DNA from: Microbacterium sp. CBA3102
GTDB taxonomy: Bacteria; Actinomycetota; Actinomycetes; Actinomycetales; Microbacteriaceae
Direction: 5' to 3'
Length of the DNA stretch: 64,000 bases
Assembly (NCBI RefSeq): GCF_007954505.1
Contig: NZ_CP042412.1
Location: forward strand, 1,736,001-1,800,000
The position numbers and the translations under genes are program-made. Shown here piece by piece: positions 15,770-24,870 of this stretch (position 1 is the stretch's first letter; the number at the start of each line of letters is the position of its first letter). Below the pieces are notes generated by a model. That model was given only the letters and a program-made list of their open reading frames with translations, was not told where the DNA came from and did no database searches.

Positions 15770-17107
15770 ATGGCACGCACGGCGCACCCCGACGACTTCG
15801 CGCTCTCCCGAGTGACTCCTGAGGCCCGCAAACCCTGGTTCGGAATCGCTGTGCAGCGATTCGGTCAGGTCTCGGCCCTCTCGCAGTTCCTCCTCGGCGC
15901 GACCCTCGGCTACAGCATGACTTTCGGCGAGGCCGTCCTCGCCTTCCTCTTCGGCTCGATCATCCTCGAGGTGATCATGTGCGTGGTCGGCTTCATCGGC
16001 CAGCGCGAGGGCCTCAACACCGCACTGCTCGCCCGGTGGACCGGCTTCGGGGAGATCGGTGCCTCGCTGGTCGGGCTCGCGATCGGGATCAGCCTCATCG
16101 GCTGGTTCGGCATCCAGTCGGCCATCTCGGCACAGTCCCTCGACGCCCTGATGCCCGGTGCGCTGCCGGTCTGGGCGTGGAGCCTCACCTTCGGTCTCGC
16201 CGTCACCGCGATCGTCGCCTTCGGCTTCGTCGGCATGCAGTGGCTCGCGAACATCACGGTGCCGCTCTTCCTCATCCTGGTCGGCTGGTCGGTCATCACC
16301 GAGCTGAGCCGTCACGACATCGGCGAGCTGCTCACGGGACCGGCACCCGGACCCACGATGAGCGTCTGGGCCGGCACGGGTATCGTCGCGGGTGGTCTCA
16401 TCGTCGGCGCGATCATCACGGGTGACATGACCCGCTTCAACCGTTCTCGCGCCGACGTCGTCAAGCAGACCGTGCTCGGAGTCTCGCTCGGTGAGTTCGT
16501 GATCGGACTCGCCGGTGTCCTGCTGGCGCACGCGGCCGCCACCGGTGACATCGTCGCGATCGTGACGTCGTCCGTCGGCTTCATCGGCCTCTTCATCGTG
16601 CTCACCGGCACCCTGAAGATCAACGACTGGAACCTGTACTCGTCGACCCTGGGCCTGGTGAACTTCATCTCGACGGCGTTCGGCAAGAACCTGCACCGCG
16701 TCACCACGACGATCGTGCTGGGCGTCGTCGGATCCATTCTGGCCGCGGTCGGCATCCTCGGACAGTTCACCGAGTTCCTGATCGTGCTCAGCGTCGCCTT
16801 CCCGCCGATCGCCGGCATCATGGTCGCCGAGTACTACGTGGTGCGCCGCTGGCGTCCTGAGCTCGACGCGACCCGTGAGGCCGGCACCCTTCCGGCCACC
16901 GCGCCACGCATCGTTCCCGCGACGATCGTCGTGTGGCTGGTGTCCGCGCTCGTCGGCTACTTCGTGACCTGGGGCATCCCGTCGTTGCTCAGTCTCTTCC
17001 TATCGATGGCGCTCTACATCGTGGCGGGCAAGCTCGGCTGGGTCCGCGGTGTCGGAGTCGCGAACACGCGGCAGGCGAGCCCGGTCGAAGAGACAGCCGC
17101 GGCCTGA
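15770..17107 (+). CDS. NCS1/CodB-like permease
   Basis: This 445-residue protein has about 12 membrane helices and belongs to the purine-cytosine/hydantoin permease group. FGIAVQRFGQVSALSQFLLG at the start and ITGDMTRFNRSRADV in the middle (the cytosine-permease D-x-TRF-R motif) support this. ATG 15770 follows AAGGA. It opens an operon with HyuA-like and DUF917 genes, so it probably brings in the cyclic substrate they degrade. Cytosine itself is less likely as no deaminase is nearby. Confidence 0.85.
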   Translation: MARTAHPDDFALSRVTPEARKPWFGIAVQRFGQVSALSQFLLGATLGYSMTFGEAVLAFLFGSIILEVIMCVVGFIGQREGLNTALLARWTGFGEIGASLVGLAIGISLIGWFGIQSAISAQSLDALMPGALPVWAWSLTFGLAVTAIVAFGFVGMQWLANITVPLFLILVGWSVITELSRHDIGELLTGPAPGPTMSVWAGTGIVAGGLIVGAIITGDMTRFNRSRADVVKQTVLGVSLGEFVIGLAGVLLAHAAATGDIVAIVTSSVGFIGLFIVLTGTLKINDWNLYSSTLGLVNFISTAFGKNLHRVTTTIVLGVVGSILAAVGILGQFTEFLIVLSVAFPPIAGIMVAEYYVVRRWRPELDATREAGTLPATAPRIVPATIVVWLVSALVGYFVTWGIPSLLSLFLSMALYIVAGKLGWVRGVGVANTRQASPVEETAAA

Positions 17108-17148
17108 GCCGCCCCGAGTCAGAACCTCCTCACAGGAAAGCGAGAATC

Positions 17149-18696
17149 ATGCACATCGGCATCGACGTCGGCGGCACCAACACCGACGCAGTCCTCATGG
17201 ACGGCACCCGCACGCTCGCGGGCGTGAAGCACTCGACCACCCCCGATGTCACCAGTGGCATCATCCAGGCGATCGAGGATCTGCGGGCCGGGCACGCGTT
17301 CGAGGGCGCCGACGTCGACGCCGTCATGATCGGCACGACGCACTTCATCAACGCACTCGTGCAGGCGAGCCGTCTGGCGCCGGTCGCGGCACTCCGCCTC
17401 GGACTCCCGGCGACGCGAGCTCTGCCGCCGCTGATCGACTGGCCCGACGTGCTGGTCGAGGCGACGCAGGCCCGCAGCTATCTCGCCCACGGGGGCTACG
17501 AGTTCGACGGCCGACCGATCTCACCCCTCGACCCGGACGAGATCCGGGCGCACGCCGAAGACATGAAGTCGCACGGTATCCGCTCGGTCGCGATCTCGTC
17601 GGTGTTCAGCCCGGTCAACCACGACCTCGAGGTGCGGGCGGCAGAGATCGTCGCAGAGGTGCTGGGGGCGGATGCCGCCATCTCGCTCTCCCACGAGATC
17701 GGACGCATCGGACTGCTGGAGCGCGAGAACGCGACGATCATCAACGCCGCGCTGCGCGAGCTCGCGTCCGAGATCGTCGATGGGCTGACCTCCGCCGTGC
17801 GCGCCCAGGGCATCGAGGCGCCGATCTTCCTCAGCCAGAACGACGGCACGCTCATGGACGAGGAGTACGTGCGTCGCTACCCGGTCGCGACGTTCGCCTC
17901 CGGTCCGACGAACTCGATGCGCGGAGCAGCCGCGACGAGCGGTCTGGACGACTGCGCCGTGATCGATGTGGGCGGCACCACGGCAGACATCGGGCTGCTG
18001 ATCAACGGCTTCCCGCGGGAGACCGCGAACGAGGTCAAGGTCGCCGGCATCCGCACCAACTTCCGGATGCCGGACGTCCTCTCGCTCGGCATCGGTGGCG
18101 GCAGCATCGTCGATGAGGAGACTGCGGAGGTCGGACCGGCATCCGTCGGGTACAAGCTGACCACGGAAGCGCTGGTGTTCGGTGGATCGACCCTGACCGC
18201 CACGGACATCGCGGTCGCGGCCGGCCGCGCCCACGTGGGCGACGCGAGCAAGGTCGCGCACCTCGACCCCGTGTTCGTCGAGCGGGTGCTCGCCCGCATC
18301 GCCGAGCGTGTGTCGGAGGCGGTCGACCGCATGCGCACGTCACCCGAGCCCATCGCGGTGGTCGCCGTCGGCGGAGGCTCGATCCTGCTCCCCGACGAGC
18401 TGCCGCTGTTCGGCACCGTGCACCGACCTGAGAATTACGCGGTCGCGAACGCCATCGGCGCCTCGATCGCACAGGTCGGCGGTGAGATCGACAAGGTCTA
18501 CGCGATCCAGCCCGGTCGTCGTGACGAGACACTCGCCGAGGTGCGCGCCGAGGCGGTCGACAAGGCGATCGCGGCGGGTGCCAAGCCCTCGACCGTGTCG
18601 ATCATCGACTTCGACGAGGTGCCCATCCCGTATCTGCCCGGCAACGCCACGCGCATCCGCGTCAAGGCGGTCGGCGACCTCGACATGGGGGCGTGA
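17149..18696 (+). CDS. HyuA-like hydantoinase/oxoprolinase family protein
   Basis: The N-terminal ATP-fold motif GIDVGGTNTDAVLMDG and the second VIDVGGTTADIGLLINGFP are those of the Hydantoinase_A family (acetone carboxylase, oxoprolinase, HyuA). At 515 residues it is the short form without the usual C-terminal domain, and no HyuB partner is present. Such short forms commonly sit next to DUF917 genes, as here. It probably uses ATP to activate or open a ring amide. AGGAAAG precedes the ATG; the DUF917 gene starts two bases after its stop. Confidence 0.85.
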   Translation: MHIGIDVGGTNTDAVLMDGTRTLAGVKHSTTPDVTSGIIQAIEDLRAGHAFEGADVDAVMIGTTHFINALVQASRLAPVAALRLGLPATRALPPLIDWPDVLVEATQARSYLAHGGYEFDGRPISPLDPDEIRAHAEDMKSHGIRSVAISSVFSPVNHDLEVRAAEIVAEVLGADAAISLSHEIGRIGLLERENATIINAALRELASEIVDGLTSAVRAQGIEAPIFLSQNDGTLMDEEYVRRYPVATFASGPTNSMRGAAATSGLDDCAVIDVGGTTADIGLLINGFPRETANEVKVAGIRTNFRMPDVLSLGIGGGSIVDEETAEVGPASVGYKLTTEALVFGGSTLTATDIAVAAGRAHVGDASKVAHLDPVFVERVLARIAERVSEAVDRMRTSPEPIAVVAVGGGSILLPDELPLFGTVHRPENYAVANAIGASIAQVGGEIDKVYAIQPGRRDETLAEVRAEAVDKAIAAGAKPSTVSIIDFDEVPIPYLPGNATRIRVKAVGDLDMGA

Positions 18697-18697
18697 C

Positions 18698-19798
18698 ATG
18701 AGCTGGACGATCACCCCCGCCCACATCGACGGGCTCGCTCGCGGTGCCGCGGTGCTCGGCACGGGAGGCGGAGGGGATCCGTACATCGGTGCCCTCCTCG
18801 CGCGTCAGGCCCTGACCTCCGGCGACGTCACGGTCGTCGAACTCGACGAGGTGCCCGACGATGCGCTCGTGCTGTTCGTCGCGATGATGGGCGCGCCGAC
18901 CGTCATGGTCGAGAAGCTCCCCAGCCTCGCCGAGGTCATCGAACCGGTCAAAGCGCTCAGCGTCCACCTGGGCCGTCCGGTGACCCACATCGCGTGCGCG
19001 GAGGTGGGCGGAGTCAACTCCACCATCCCGATCGCCGCCGCGGCCGCACTCGGACTGCCGCTGGTCGATGCCGACGGCATGGGGCGCGCGTTCCCGGAGC
19101 TGCAGATGGTTCTGCCGACGCTGTACGGCGTGACGGCATCGCCCCTCGCGTTCAGCGACGAGAAGGGCAACACGGGGGTGCTGCAGACGGCCGACAACTC
19201 GTGGACCGAACGCATCGCTCGCGTGGCCTGCGTCGAGATGGGCTGCTCGGTCATGATCTCCGGGTTCTCCATGTCCGGCTCGGCGGCGCGCGAGTCGCTC
19301 GTCGCGGGATCGCTGTCCCGCTGCATCGAGATCGGGCAGCGCATCGCGACGGCACGCGAGGAGAAGTCCGATCCGGTCGACGCAGTCGTCCGGCTCCTCG
19401 GCGGACGCGAGCTGTTCGATGGGAAGGTCGTCGACGTGCACCGCGCCACCACCACGGGCTTCGCGCGCGGCCGTGCTCGCATCGACGGGGACGCCGACCG
19501 CTCGCTGACGCTGCAGTTCCAGAACGAGCACCTGGTGGCCGAAGCCGACGGCACGGTCCTGGCGACCACGCCCGATCTGATCATGGTGCTCGACGGCGAG
19601 TCCGGTGAGCCGATCACGACCGAGGGACTGCGTTACGGACAGCGGGTCCGGGTGATCGCGGCTCCGGCCGATGAGCGCTGGCATTCGGACGCCGCCCTCG
19701 CGATGGTCGGCCCGGGGTACTTCGGGTACGACATGGCGGCCCACCGCTTCGACGGCAGCATCTCCACCGGAACCGTGTCGGCGGGAGCGACGGCATGA
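18698..19798 (+). CDS. DUF917 protein, first copy
   Basis: The 366-residue protein has the DUF917 signature GTGGGGDPYIG near residue 20, then MMGAPTVMVEKLPS, VDADGMGRAFPELQM, and a C-terminal QFQNEHLVAEADG and TTEGLRYGQRV. Pfam links this family to S-methyl-thiohydantoin desulfurases, but most members are uncharacterised. It overlaps the next DUF917 gene by four bases and follows the HyuA gene by one base, so it is part of one operon. It may form a complex with its paralogue; function beyond a ring-acting enzyme is inference. Confidence 0.85.
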   Translation: MSWTITPAHIDGLARGAAVLGTGGGGDPYIGALLARQALTSGDVTVVELDEVPDDALVLFVAMMGAPTVMVEKLPSLAEVIEPVKALSVHLGRPVTHIACAEVGGVNSTIPIAAAAALGLPLVDADGMGRAFPELQMVLPTLYGVTASPLAFSDEKGNTGVLQTADNSWTERIARVACVEMGCSVMISGFSMSGSAARESLVAGSLSRCIEIGQRIATAREEKSDPVDAVVRLLGGRELFDGKVVDVHRATTTGFARGRARIDGDADRSLTLQFQNEHLVAEADGTVLATTPDLIMVLDGESGEPITTEGLRYGQRVRVIAAPADERWHSDAALAMVGPGYFGYDMAAHRFDGSISTGTVSAGATA

Positions 19799-20913
19799 GC
19801 TGGCAGCTCACCGCGGCCGACCTTCCCGATCTCGCTCGCGGCGCGACCTTGCTCGGGACCGGTGGGGGCGGTGACCCGTACATCGGCAAGATGCTCGTCG
19901 AGCGCGTGCTGGGCGAGGGGAGCATCACGATCCTGGATCCGGACGAGCTCGCCGACGATCTGTTCGTGATCCCGACCGCCCAGATGGGTGCGCCCACCGT
20001 CATGGTCGAGAAGATCCCAGCCGGCACCGAGCCCACGCTCGCCCTGCGCACGCTCGAGGAGCACCTCGGACGCGCGGCGGATGCCACGATGCCGATCGAG
20101 TGCGGCGGCATCAACTCGATGATCCCGCTCATCGTCGCGGCCGAGACGGGCCTGCCGGTGGTGGATGCCGACGGCATGGGTCGGGCGTTCCCCGAGCTGT
20201 CGATGGAGACCTTCGCCGTGTACGGCGTGCATGGATCGCCCCTCGCACTCGCGGGAGAGCGCGGCGAGAAGGTCGTGATCGACACGGGAGACGACGACCG
20301 GCAGATGGAGTGGCTCGCCCGCGGCATCACGATCCGTCTCGGCGGCGTCGGCCACATCGCCGAGTACGCGATGACCGGCGCGGACGTCCGGCGCACCGCC
20401 GTCCCGCGCACGATCTCGATGGCCCTCGCGCTGGGCCGCGCCATCCGTCTCGCCCGGGAGGAGCATCGTTCACCGTTCGAGGCGATCGCCTCGACCCTCG
20501 CGACGACGCTCTACCCGCACCTTCGGGAACTCTGCGTCGGCAAGGTCATCGACGTCGAGCGGCGCACGACCGAGGGGTTCGCCAAGGGGCGTGCGGTGAT
20601 CGCACCGCTCGACGCAGAGGAGGGCGCCACTTTCGAGATCTCGTTCCAGAACGAGAACCTCATCGCCCATCACGGGGAGGCGCTCGTGGCGATCGTGCCC
20701 GACCTCATCTGCGTGGTCGATCACGAGACGGCCGAGCCCATCACCACCGAGGGACTCCGCTACGGGCAGCGCGTACGGGTGCTCGGCATCTCCACACCCG
20801 AGATGATGCGCACCCCCGAGGCGCTCGCCGCCTTCGGACCGTCCGCTTTCGGCCTCGCCGCGGACTTCGTCCCGGTCGAGACGCTGGCCGCGGGTGAGGA
20901 CGTTTCTCCCTAG
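19795..20913 (+). CDS. DUF917 protein, second copy
   Basis: This 372-residue paralogue keeps all motifs of the first copy: GTGGGGDPYIGKML, QMGAPTVMVEKIP, ECGGINSMIPL, VDADGMGRAFPEL, FQNENLIAHHGE and TTEGLRYGQRV. It begins ATGAGCTGG like the first, and the ATG overlaps the preceding stop. The two are probably a duplicated pair that forms a hetero-oligomer or handles related substrates. I see no loss of conserved residues. Confidence 0.85.
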   Translation: MSWQLTAADLPDLARGATLLGTGGGGDPYIGKMLVERVLGEGSITILDPDELADDLFVIPTAQMGAPTVMVEKIPAGTEPTLALRTLEEHLGRAADATMPIECGGINSMIPLIVAAETGLPVVDADGMGRAFPELSMETFAVYGVHGSPLALAGERGEKVVIDTGDDDRQMEWLARGITIRLGGVGHIAEYAMTGADVRRTAVPRTISMALALGRAIRLAREEHRSPFEAIASTLATTLYPHLRELCVGKVIDVERRTTEGFAKGRAVIAPLDAEEGATFEISFQNENLIAHHGEALVAIVPDLICVVDHETAEPITTEGLRYGQRVRVLGISTPEMMRTPEALAAFGPSAFGLAADFVPVETLAAGEDVSP

Positions 20914-20923
20914 GCTGGAGCGC

Positions 20924-21952
20924 ATGATGCTGCAGCGCGACGACCTCACGGCGCTCGCCCGCGGCTATTCGCTCCTCGGATCCGGCGGTGGCGGTTCGAC
21001 GACCATGCTCGAGCTGATGCTCGCCGGGTCCGACCGGGAGCCGATCGAGATCTCCCCGATCTCCTCGCTGGACCCGCGGACACCCTGCCTGGGCGTCGCC
21101 TTCGTCGGTTCGACGATGCTGCTCGGCGAACGCCTTCCCGGCGCCGACCCCTTCGCTCGTCTGCTGGCCGCGGTCGAACGGTGGATCGGTCATCCCGTTC
21201 CCGCGGTCTGCTCCCTTGAAGGCGGCGGGATGAACGGGCTCGCTCCGTTGACTCTGGCCGGGTCCCACATCGTGGTGGACGCGGACTGCACCGGCCGTGC
21301 CGTTCCGGGGCTGGACCAGATGTCGTTGTTCGTCGACCGGGTTCCCGGACTCGTGTTCGCCTGCGACACCGGCGCCGGAGGGGTCGCCCTCGTCGAGGCG
21401 CACCGGGCGATCGACGCCGAGCGGGTCGTGCGGTCCGCGATCATCCAGGCGGGCGGCGTCGGCTGTGCGGTGCTCGGAGGCTTCACGGTCGGCGACCTCC
21501 ACGAACACGCGATCGGGGGCCATCTGGCGCATGCACTCGAACTCGGCAGGGCCTACCTCGCATCGGCGGGCGCGCCCCTCCCGCTCCTGGCGGATGCCCT
21601 CGGTGGCGAGCTGCTGGCTGAAGGGCGTATCGTCTCGGTCGCCGCCTCGCCGCAGGATCCGCACGTGAACGCCGTCGAGATCAGCGGACTCGGCGGTGCC
21701 GTCCACCGTGTGGTGAGCCGATCCGAGACCCTCGCGGTGCTGACCGATGGGCTGCTGGTCGCGTCCGCCCCCACGATCATCGTGGTCGTCGATGCGGTGT
21801 CACGCGAGATCCTCGAGGTCACGGAACTGCGTCTGGCACGGAACGTCGCGGTCTTCTCCATCCCTGCGCCCGCCTGGTGGAATGCGCGGCCCGAGCGTCG
21901 CGCGAAAGTGCTGCCCTCCGCCTACGGCCTCGACGATCTGGATGCGGCGTGA
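20924..21952 (+). CDS. DUF917 protein, third, diverged copy
   Basis: The N-terminal loop is GSGGGGSTTMLEL instead of GTGGGGDPYIG, and VDADCTGRAVPGLDQ replaces VDADGMGRAFPEL. The C-terminal QNE and TTEGLRYGQ motifs are missing, with VTELRLARNVAVF in their place. The 342-residue length and overall order still show DUF917. CTGGAG precedes ATG 20924. It lies 10 bases after the second copy and overlaps the PucR gene by four. It may be a structural or non-catalytic partner, or act on a different compound. Confidence 0.75.
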   Translation: MMLQRDDLTALARGYSLLGSGGGGSTTMLELMLAGSDREPIEISPISSLDPRTPCLGVAFVGSTMLLGERLPGADPFARLLAAVERWIGHPVPAVCSLEGGGMNGLAPLTLAGSHIVVDADCTGRAVPGLDQMSLFVDRVPGLVFACDTGAGGVALVEAHRAIDAERVVRSAIIQAGGVGCAVLGGFTVGDLHEHAIGGHLAHALELGRAYLASAGAPLPLLADALGGELLAEGRIVSVAASPQDPHVNAVEISGLGGAVHRVVSRSETLAVLTDGLLVASAPTIIVVVDAVSREILEVTELRLARNVAVFSIPAPAWWNARPERRAKVLPSAYGLDDLDAA

Positions 21953-23463
21953 GCGCGCGGCTGCCCGTGAGCGCGCTGCTCTCCCACACGGAGAACGGCG
22001 GCCTGCAGTGGGTCGCCGGACCACGCGATGCGGCGTGGGAGGCGGTGGCCGTCGGCGCGAGCGAAGTCGAACTCACCGAGAGGGGTGCCGAGCGGCTCGC
22101 GATCATCACCGCATCGGCCCCGACATCGACCTGGCAGCAGGACGCTCTGCTGCGCCGGCTGCGCGACCGGGGGTTCACCGGGCTCGCCGTGTCCGGGGCG
22201 GCGGACTTCGACGCGGGCGCGTTCCGCCTCGCGGATCGGATCGGCCTGTGCCTGCTCGACGTCCCGCGCCCCATCCAGCTCGCGAAGGCCTGTTGGATGC
22301 TGATCGAGGCACGCGATGCGCTGACGCTCAGCCAGGTGCGCAAGGTCGCGCAGTCGTTCGAGTATGCCGCCGATGATCTCACCGATCTGCTCGGACACAT
22401 CGCGGCGAACCTCGGTGTCGGTGCCGCGCTGATCGACTCGTCCGGTGTCTTGCAGGAGGCGGGCGCGCATCTCGACGAGCGACTGCATGCGGCCATCAGC
22501 TTCGACTCGTGGCTCGATCGCGTGAGCGTCGGCGAGACGGCTGCGGCGTCGGTGCGGGTCGACAGCCCCGGACGCAGCGGTCTGAGGCTCGTGCTCTTCG
22601 GGCAGGGCCTCGGCGAGGCACAGGTGCAGTCGCTCTCGGTCGCGGCCGAGGTCGCGATGCCCGCCGTCGCGGCCCGCATCCTGATCGACGAGGTGGCGGC
22701 CGTGAATGACGTCGCCGTGTCGTCCGGGCTGCTGCGTGACTTCGTGGACCTGCACGGAGCGGCGGATGCCGATGTCCAGCGGCGGATGCTCGAGCGCGGC
22801 TGGCGCACGAGCGGTCATCATCTCGGTTTCCGGGTGGTGGCGAGAGGGCGGCTCGATTCGTTCTCGCTGCTGCGCTCCGTCAGTGCCGGACTCAGTGCGA
22901 TCGACGCGGAGGCGCATGCCACGACAGCGGGTCGAGGACTGAGCGGGTGGCTGACGTTCCCGGACGCCCCCGATCCCGATCGCGTCGAGCGGGCCGTCGC
23001 CGCACTGCGTGAGCTCCACCTGGGTGTCCTGCGGGACTTCACCGTCGCGACCGGCGTCGGATCCTTGCAGGCCGGATCCGAGGGACTCGCCACGACGCTG
23101 GACGAGGCGGGGGATGCGGCGCGGATCGCGGCGGCGCGGTCGGCGACCGGGTGGTTCGTACGGGTGGACAGTCTCGGCCTGGAGCAGCTGCTGCTGGCGT
23201 GGACGGGGAACGACACGTTCGTGCCCGCCGCGGAATCCCTCCTCGCCCCGCTGCGGGAAGGGGGAGGCGAACTGCTCACCACTCTTTCCGCGTATCTCGA
23301 TCACGAGTCGGGCATAGCGGCGACGGCGACGGCTCTCGGTCTGCACCGCAACACCATCGCCGTGCGGATCCGGCGCGTGCAGGAGCTGCTCGGGATCGAC
23401 ATGAACGACCCCGAGGCACGATTGGCGCTGCACCTGGCCTGTCGAGCCGTGCAGCCGCGCTGA
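21949..23463 (+). CDS. PucR-family transcriptional regulator
   Basis: The C-terminal helix-turn-helix of PucR/CdaR type is clear (GIAATATALGLHRNTIAVRI, then RRVQELLGIDM). A GGDEF-like central domain precedes it, and the N-terminus resembles the purine-catabolism domain. At 504 residues it is of normal length. The GTG start overlaps the stop of the third DUF917 gene. As the last gene of the operon, it probably senses the substrate and controls the promoter before the permease, where two identical palindromic sites occur. Confidence 0.85.
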   Translation: MSARLPVSALLSHTENGGLQWVAGPRDAAWEAVAVGASEVELTERGAERLAIITASAPTSTWQQDALLRRLRDRGFTGLAVSGAADFDAGAFRLADRIGLCLLDVPRPIQLAKACWMLIEARDALTLSQVRKVAQSFEYAADDLTDLLGHIAANLGVGAALIDSSGVLQEAGAHLDERLHAAISFDSWLDRVSVGETAAASVRVDSPGRSGLRLVLFGQGLGEAQVQSLSVAAEVAMPAVAARILIDEVAAVNDVAVSSGLLRDFVDLHGAADADVQRRMLERGWRTSGHHLGFRVVARGRLDSFSLLRSVSAGLSAIDAEAHATTAGRGLSGWLTFPDAPDPDRVERAVAALRELHLGVLRDFTVATGVGSLQAGSEGLATTLDEAGDAARIAAARSATGWFVRVDSLGLEQLLLAWTGNDTFVPAAESLLAPLREGGGELLTTLSAYLDHESGIAATATALGLHRNTIAVRIRRVQELLGIDMNDPEARLALHLACRAVQPR

Positions 23464-23475
23464 GGCCGGGCGGGT

Positions 23476-23889
23476 TCAGTCCTCCGGATCGCCGTGCAGC
23501 ATCCAGGGGATGCCGAAGCGGTCGACGAGCATCCCGAAGAGGCCACCCCACGGCGGCACATCGAGCGGCATCGTGATGGTCGCCCCTTCGGACAGCTTCT
23601 CCCAGACCTTGCGGGTGGTGTCCTGAGAGTTGCCGCTCAACGAGACCGAAAAACCCTGCGGCTTCTCGTACGGCATGCCGTCGGGGGAGTCGGAGCCCAT
23701 CAGCACGAGTCCGCCCGGTGCATCCAGCTGTGCGTGCATGACGAGGTCCTTCTGGCTCGGATCCTGCACCATGTCGGGGAACTCTCCGAAGGTGTTGATC
23801 ACGAGCTCCCCGCCGAGCACGCTCCGGTAGAACTCCATCGCCTCGCGGGCTTCGGTGCGGAAGGACAGATACGGATTGAGGTTCGCCAT
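23476..23889 (-). CDS. VOC-family (PhnB-like) protein
   Basis: The 137-residue protein starts ANLNPYLSFRTEAREAMEFY and has the paired beta-alpha-beta modules of the glyoxalase/bleomycin-resistance fold; GMLVDRFGIPWMLH closes it. This is the PhnB/DUF3323-like subtype with no assigned reaction. GGAGCG precedes the ATG. It converges with the PucR gene at a distance of 12 bases, so no terminator fits between. Confidence 0.85.
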   Translation of the reverse strand: MANLNPYLSFRTEAREAMEFYRSVLGGELVINTFGEFPDMVQDPSQKDLVMHAQLDAPGGLVLMGSDSPDGMPYEKPQGFSVSLSGNSQDTTRKVWEKLSEGATITMPLDVPPWGGLFGMLVDRFGIPWMLHGDPED

Positions 23890-24008
23890 GATCGCTCCGG
23901 GGTGAGGTGGATGCATCGACCGCACGCTCAGTCTGCGCCGCCTCCGACCGGATCCGCAAGAGGACTCCTGCGCGCTCCGAGAACCCCGTGCGTCGGTGGA
24001 GCAGGTGC

Positions 24009-24749
24009 TCACCGCGCGGCGAGCCACTCCGTGAAGGTCTGGTGTCCGAGGTCGGCGTCGGGACCGGGAAGTGCATCGCCGGCACGCATCCCCGCCATCT
24101 GTGGGCCGGGGACGTTGAGCGCCGGGATCCACCCTCGATACCCCTCCCGGCGGGCGAACGCCCGGATCATGGTGGAGAGCTGTTCCTCGCGCGGGCCGGC
24201 GAGGTCACGCGCCCGGCCCTGCGGCTCCGACGTCGCGAGGGCTGCGAGCCGGGCGCCGACCTCGGAGGCGGCCACGGGTTGGGTGCGGGCGTTCGGGGCG
24301 AGGTGCAGCGGCCCCAGTTTCGCCCGCGCGAACATCTGCCCCGCGAACTCGTGGAACTGTGTCGCCCGCAGAATCGTCCAGGGCACCCGTGAGGACGCGA
24401 TCACCTTCTCCTGCGCGATCTTGCCTGCGTAGTAGTCGTAGGGGATGCGGTCGATACCCACGATCGACAGGAGCACGACGTGTCGGACCCCCGCCTCCTC
24501 GGCCGCGGAGACGAGGGTCCCGGTCGCGGCGGTGAAGAACTCGATCGCCGCGGCGGCCTTGAGCGTCTCGATGCTCGTGACGTCGATCACGACGTCGGCA
24601 CCGTTCAGTGCGGCATCGAGGCCCCGGCCGGTCACCAGGTCCACCCCGTGCGAACGGCTGAGCACCACCGCGTCATGTCCGTCCGCCTCGATCGCGGCCA
24701 CGGTCGGCCGACCGACCGTCCCGGTTCCTCCTGCGACGGCGATTCTCAT
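24009..24749 (-). CDS. NmrA-like NAD(P)-binding protein
   Basis: A Rossmann motif GGTGTVGRPTV at residues 7-17 opens a 246-residue atypical SDR. The active-site tyrosine-lysine pair is replaced by YYAGKIAQEKV, near the expected place. AAGGAG precedes the ATG. It lies divergently next to an ECF41 sigma-factor gene. Epimerase/oxidoreductase genes of this kind are common partners and targets of ECF41 factors, which suggests regulation by its neighbour. Confidence 0.85.
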   Translation of the reverse strand: MRIAVAGGTGTVGRPTVAAIEADGHDAVVLSRSHGVDLVTGRGLDAALNGADVVIDVTSIETLKAAAAIEFFTAATGTLVSAAEEAGVRHVVLLSIVGIDRIPYDYYAGKIAQEKVIASSRVPWTILRATQFHEFAGQMFARAKLGPLHLAPNARTQPVAASEVGARLAALATSEPQGRARDLAGPREEQLSTMIRAFARREGYRGWIPALNVPGPQMAGMRAGDALPGPDADLGHQTFTEWLAAR

Positions 24750-24870
24750 GGGTGCTCCTTCTCTCTCGATTTCATCCTTCTCCTCTTTCGACGACGCAGA
24801 CCCCGGGAATGTGAGGCGACAGCCGAAAAGACGGCAGCGGCAGGCGCCGAGTCGGGCCAGGATGGAGGCG

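Noticed and set aside
24750..24870. ECF41 promoter TGTCGCC-N18-CGTC
   Set aside because: Both the -35 match and the spacing are imperfect; mentioned only as a weak candidate and not listed as a feature.
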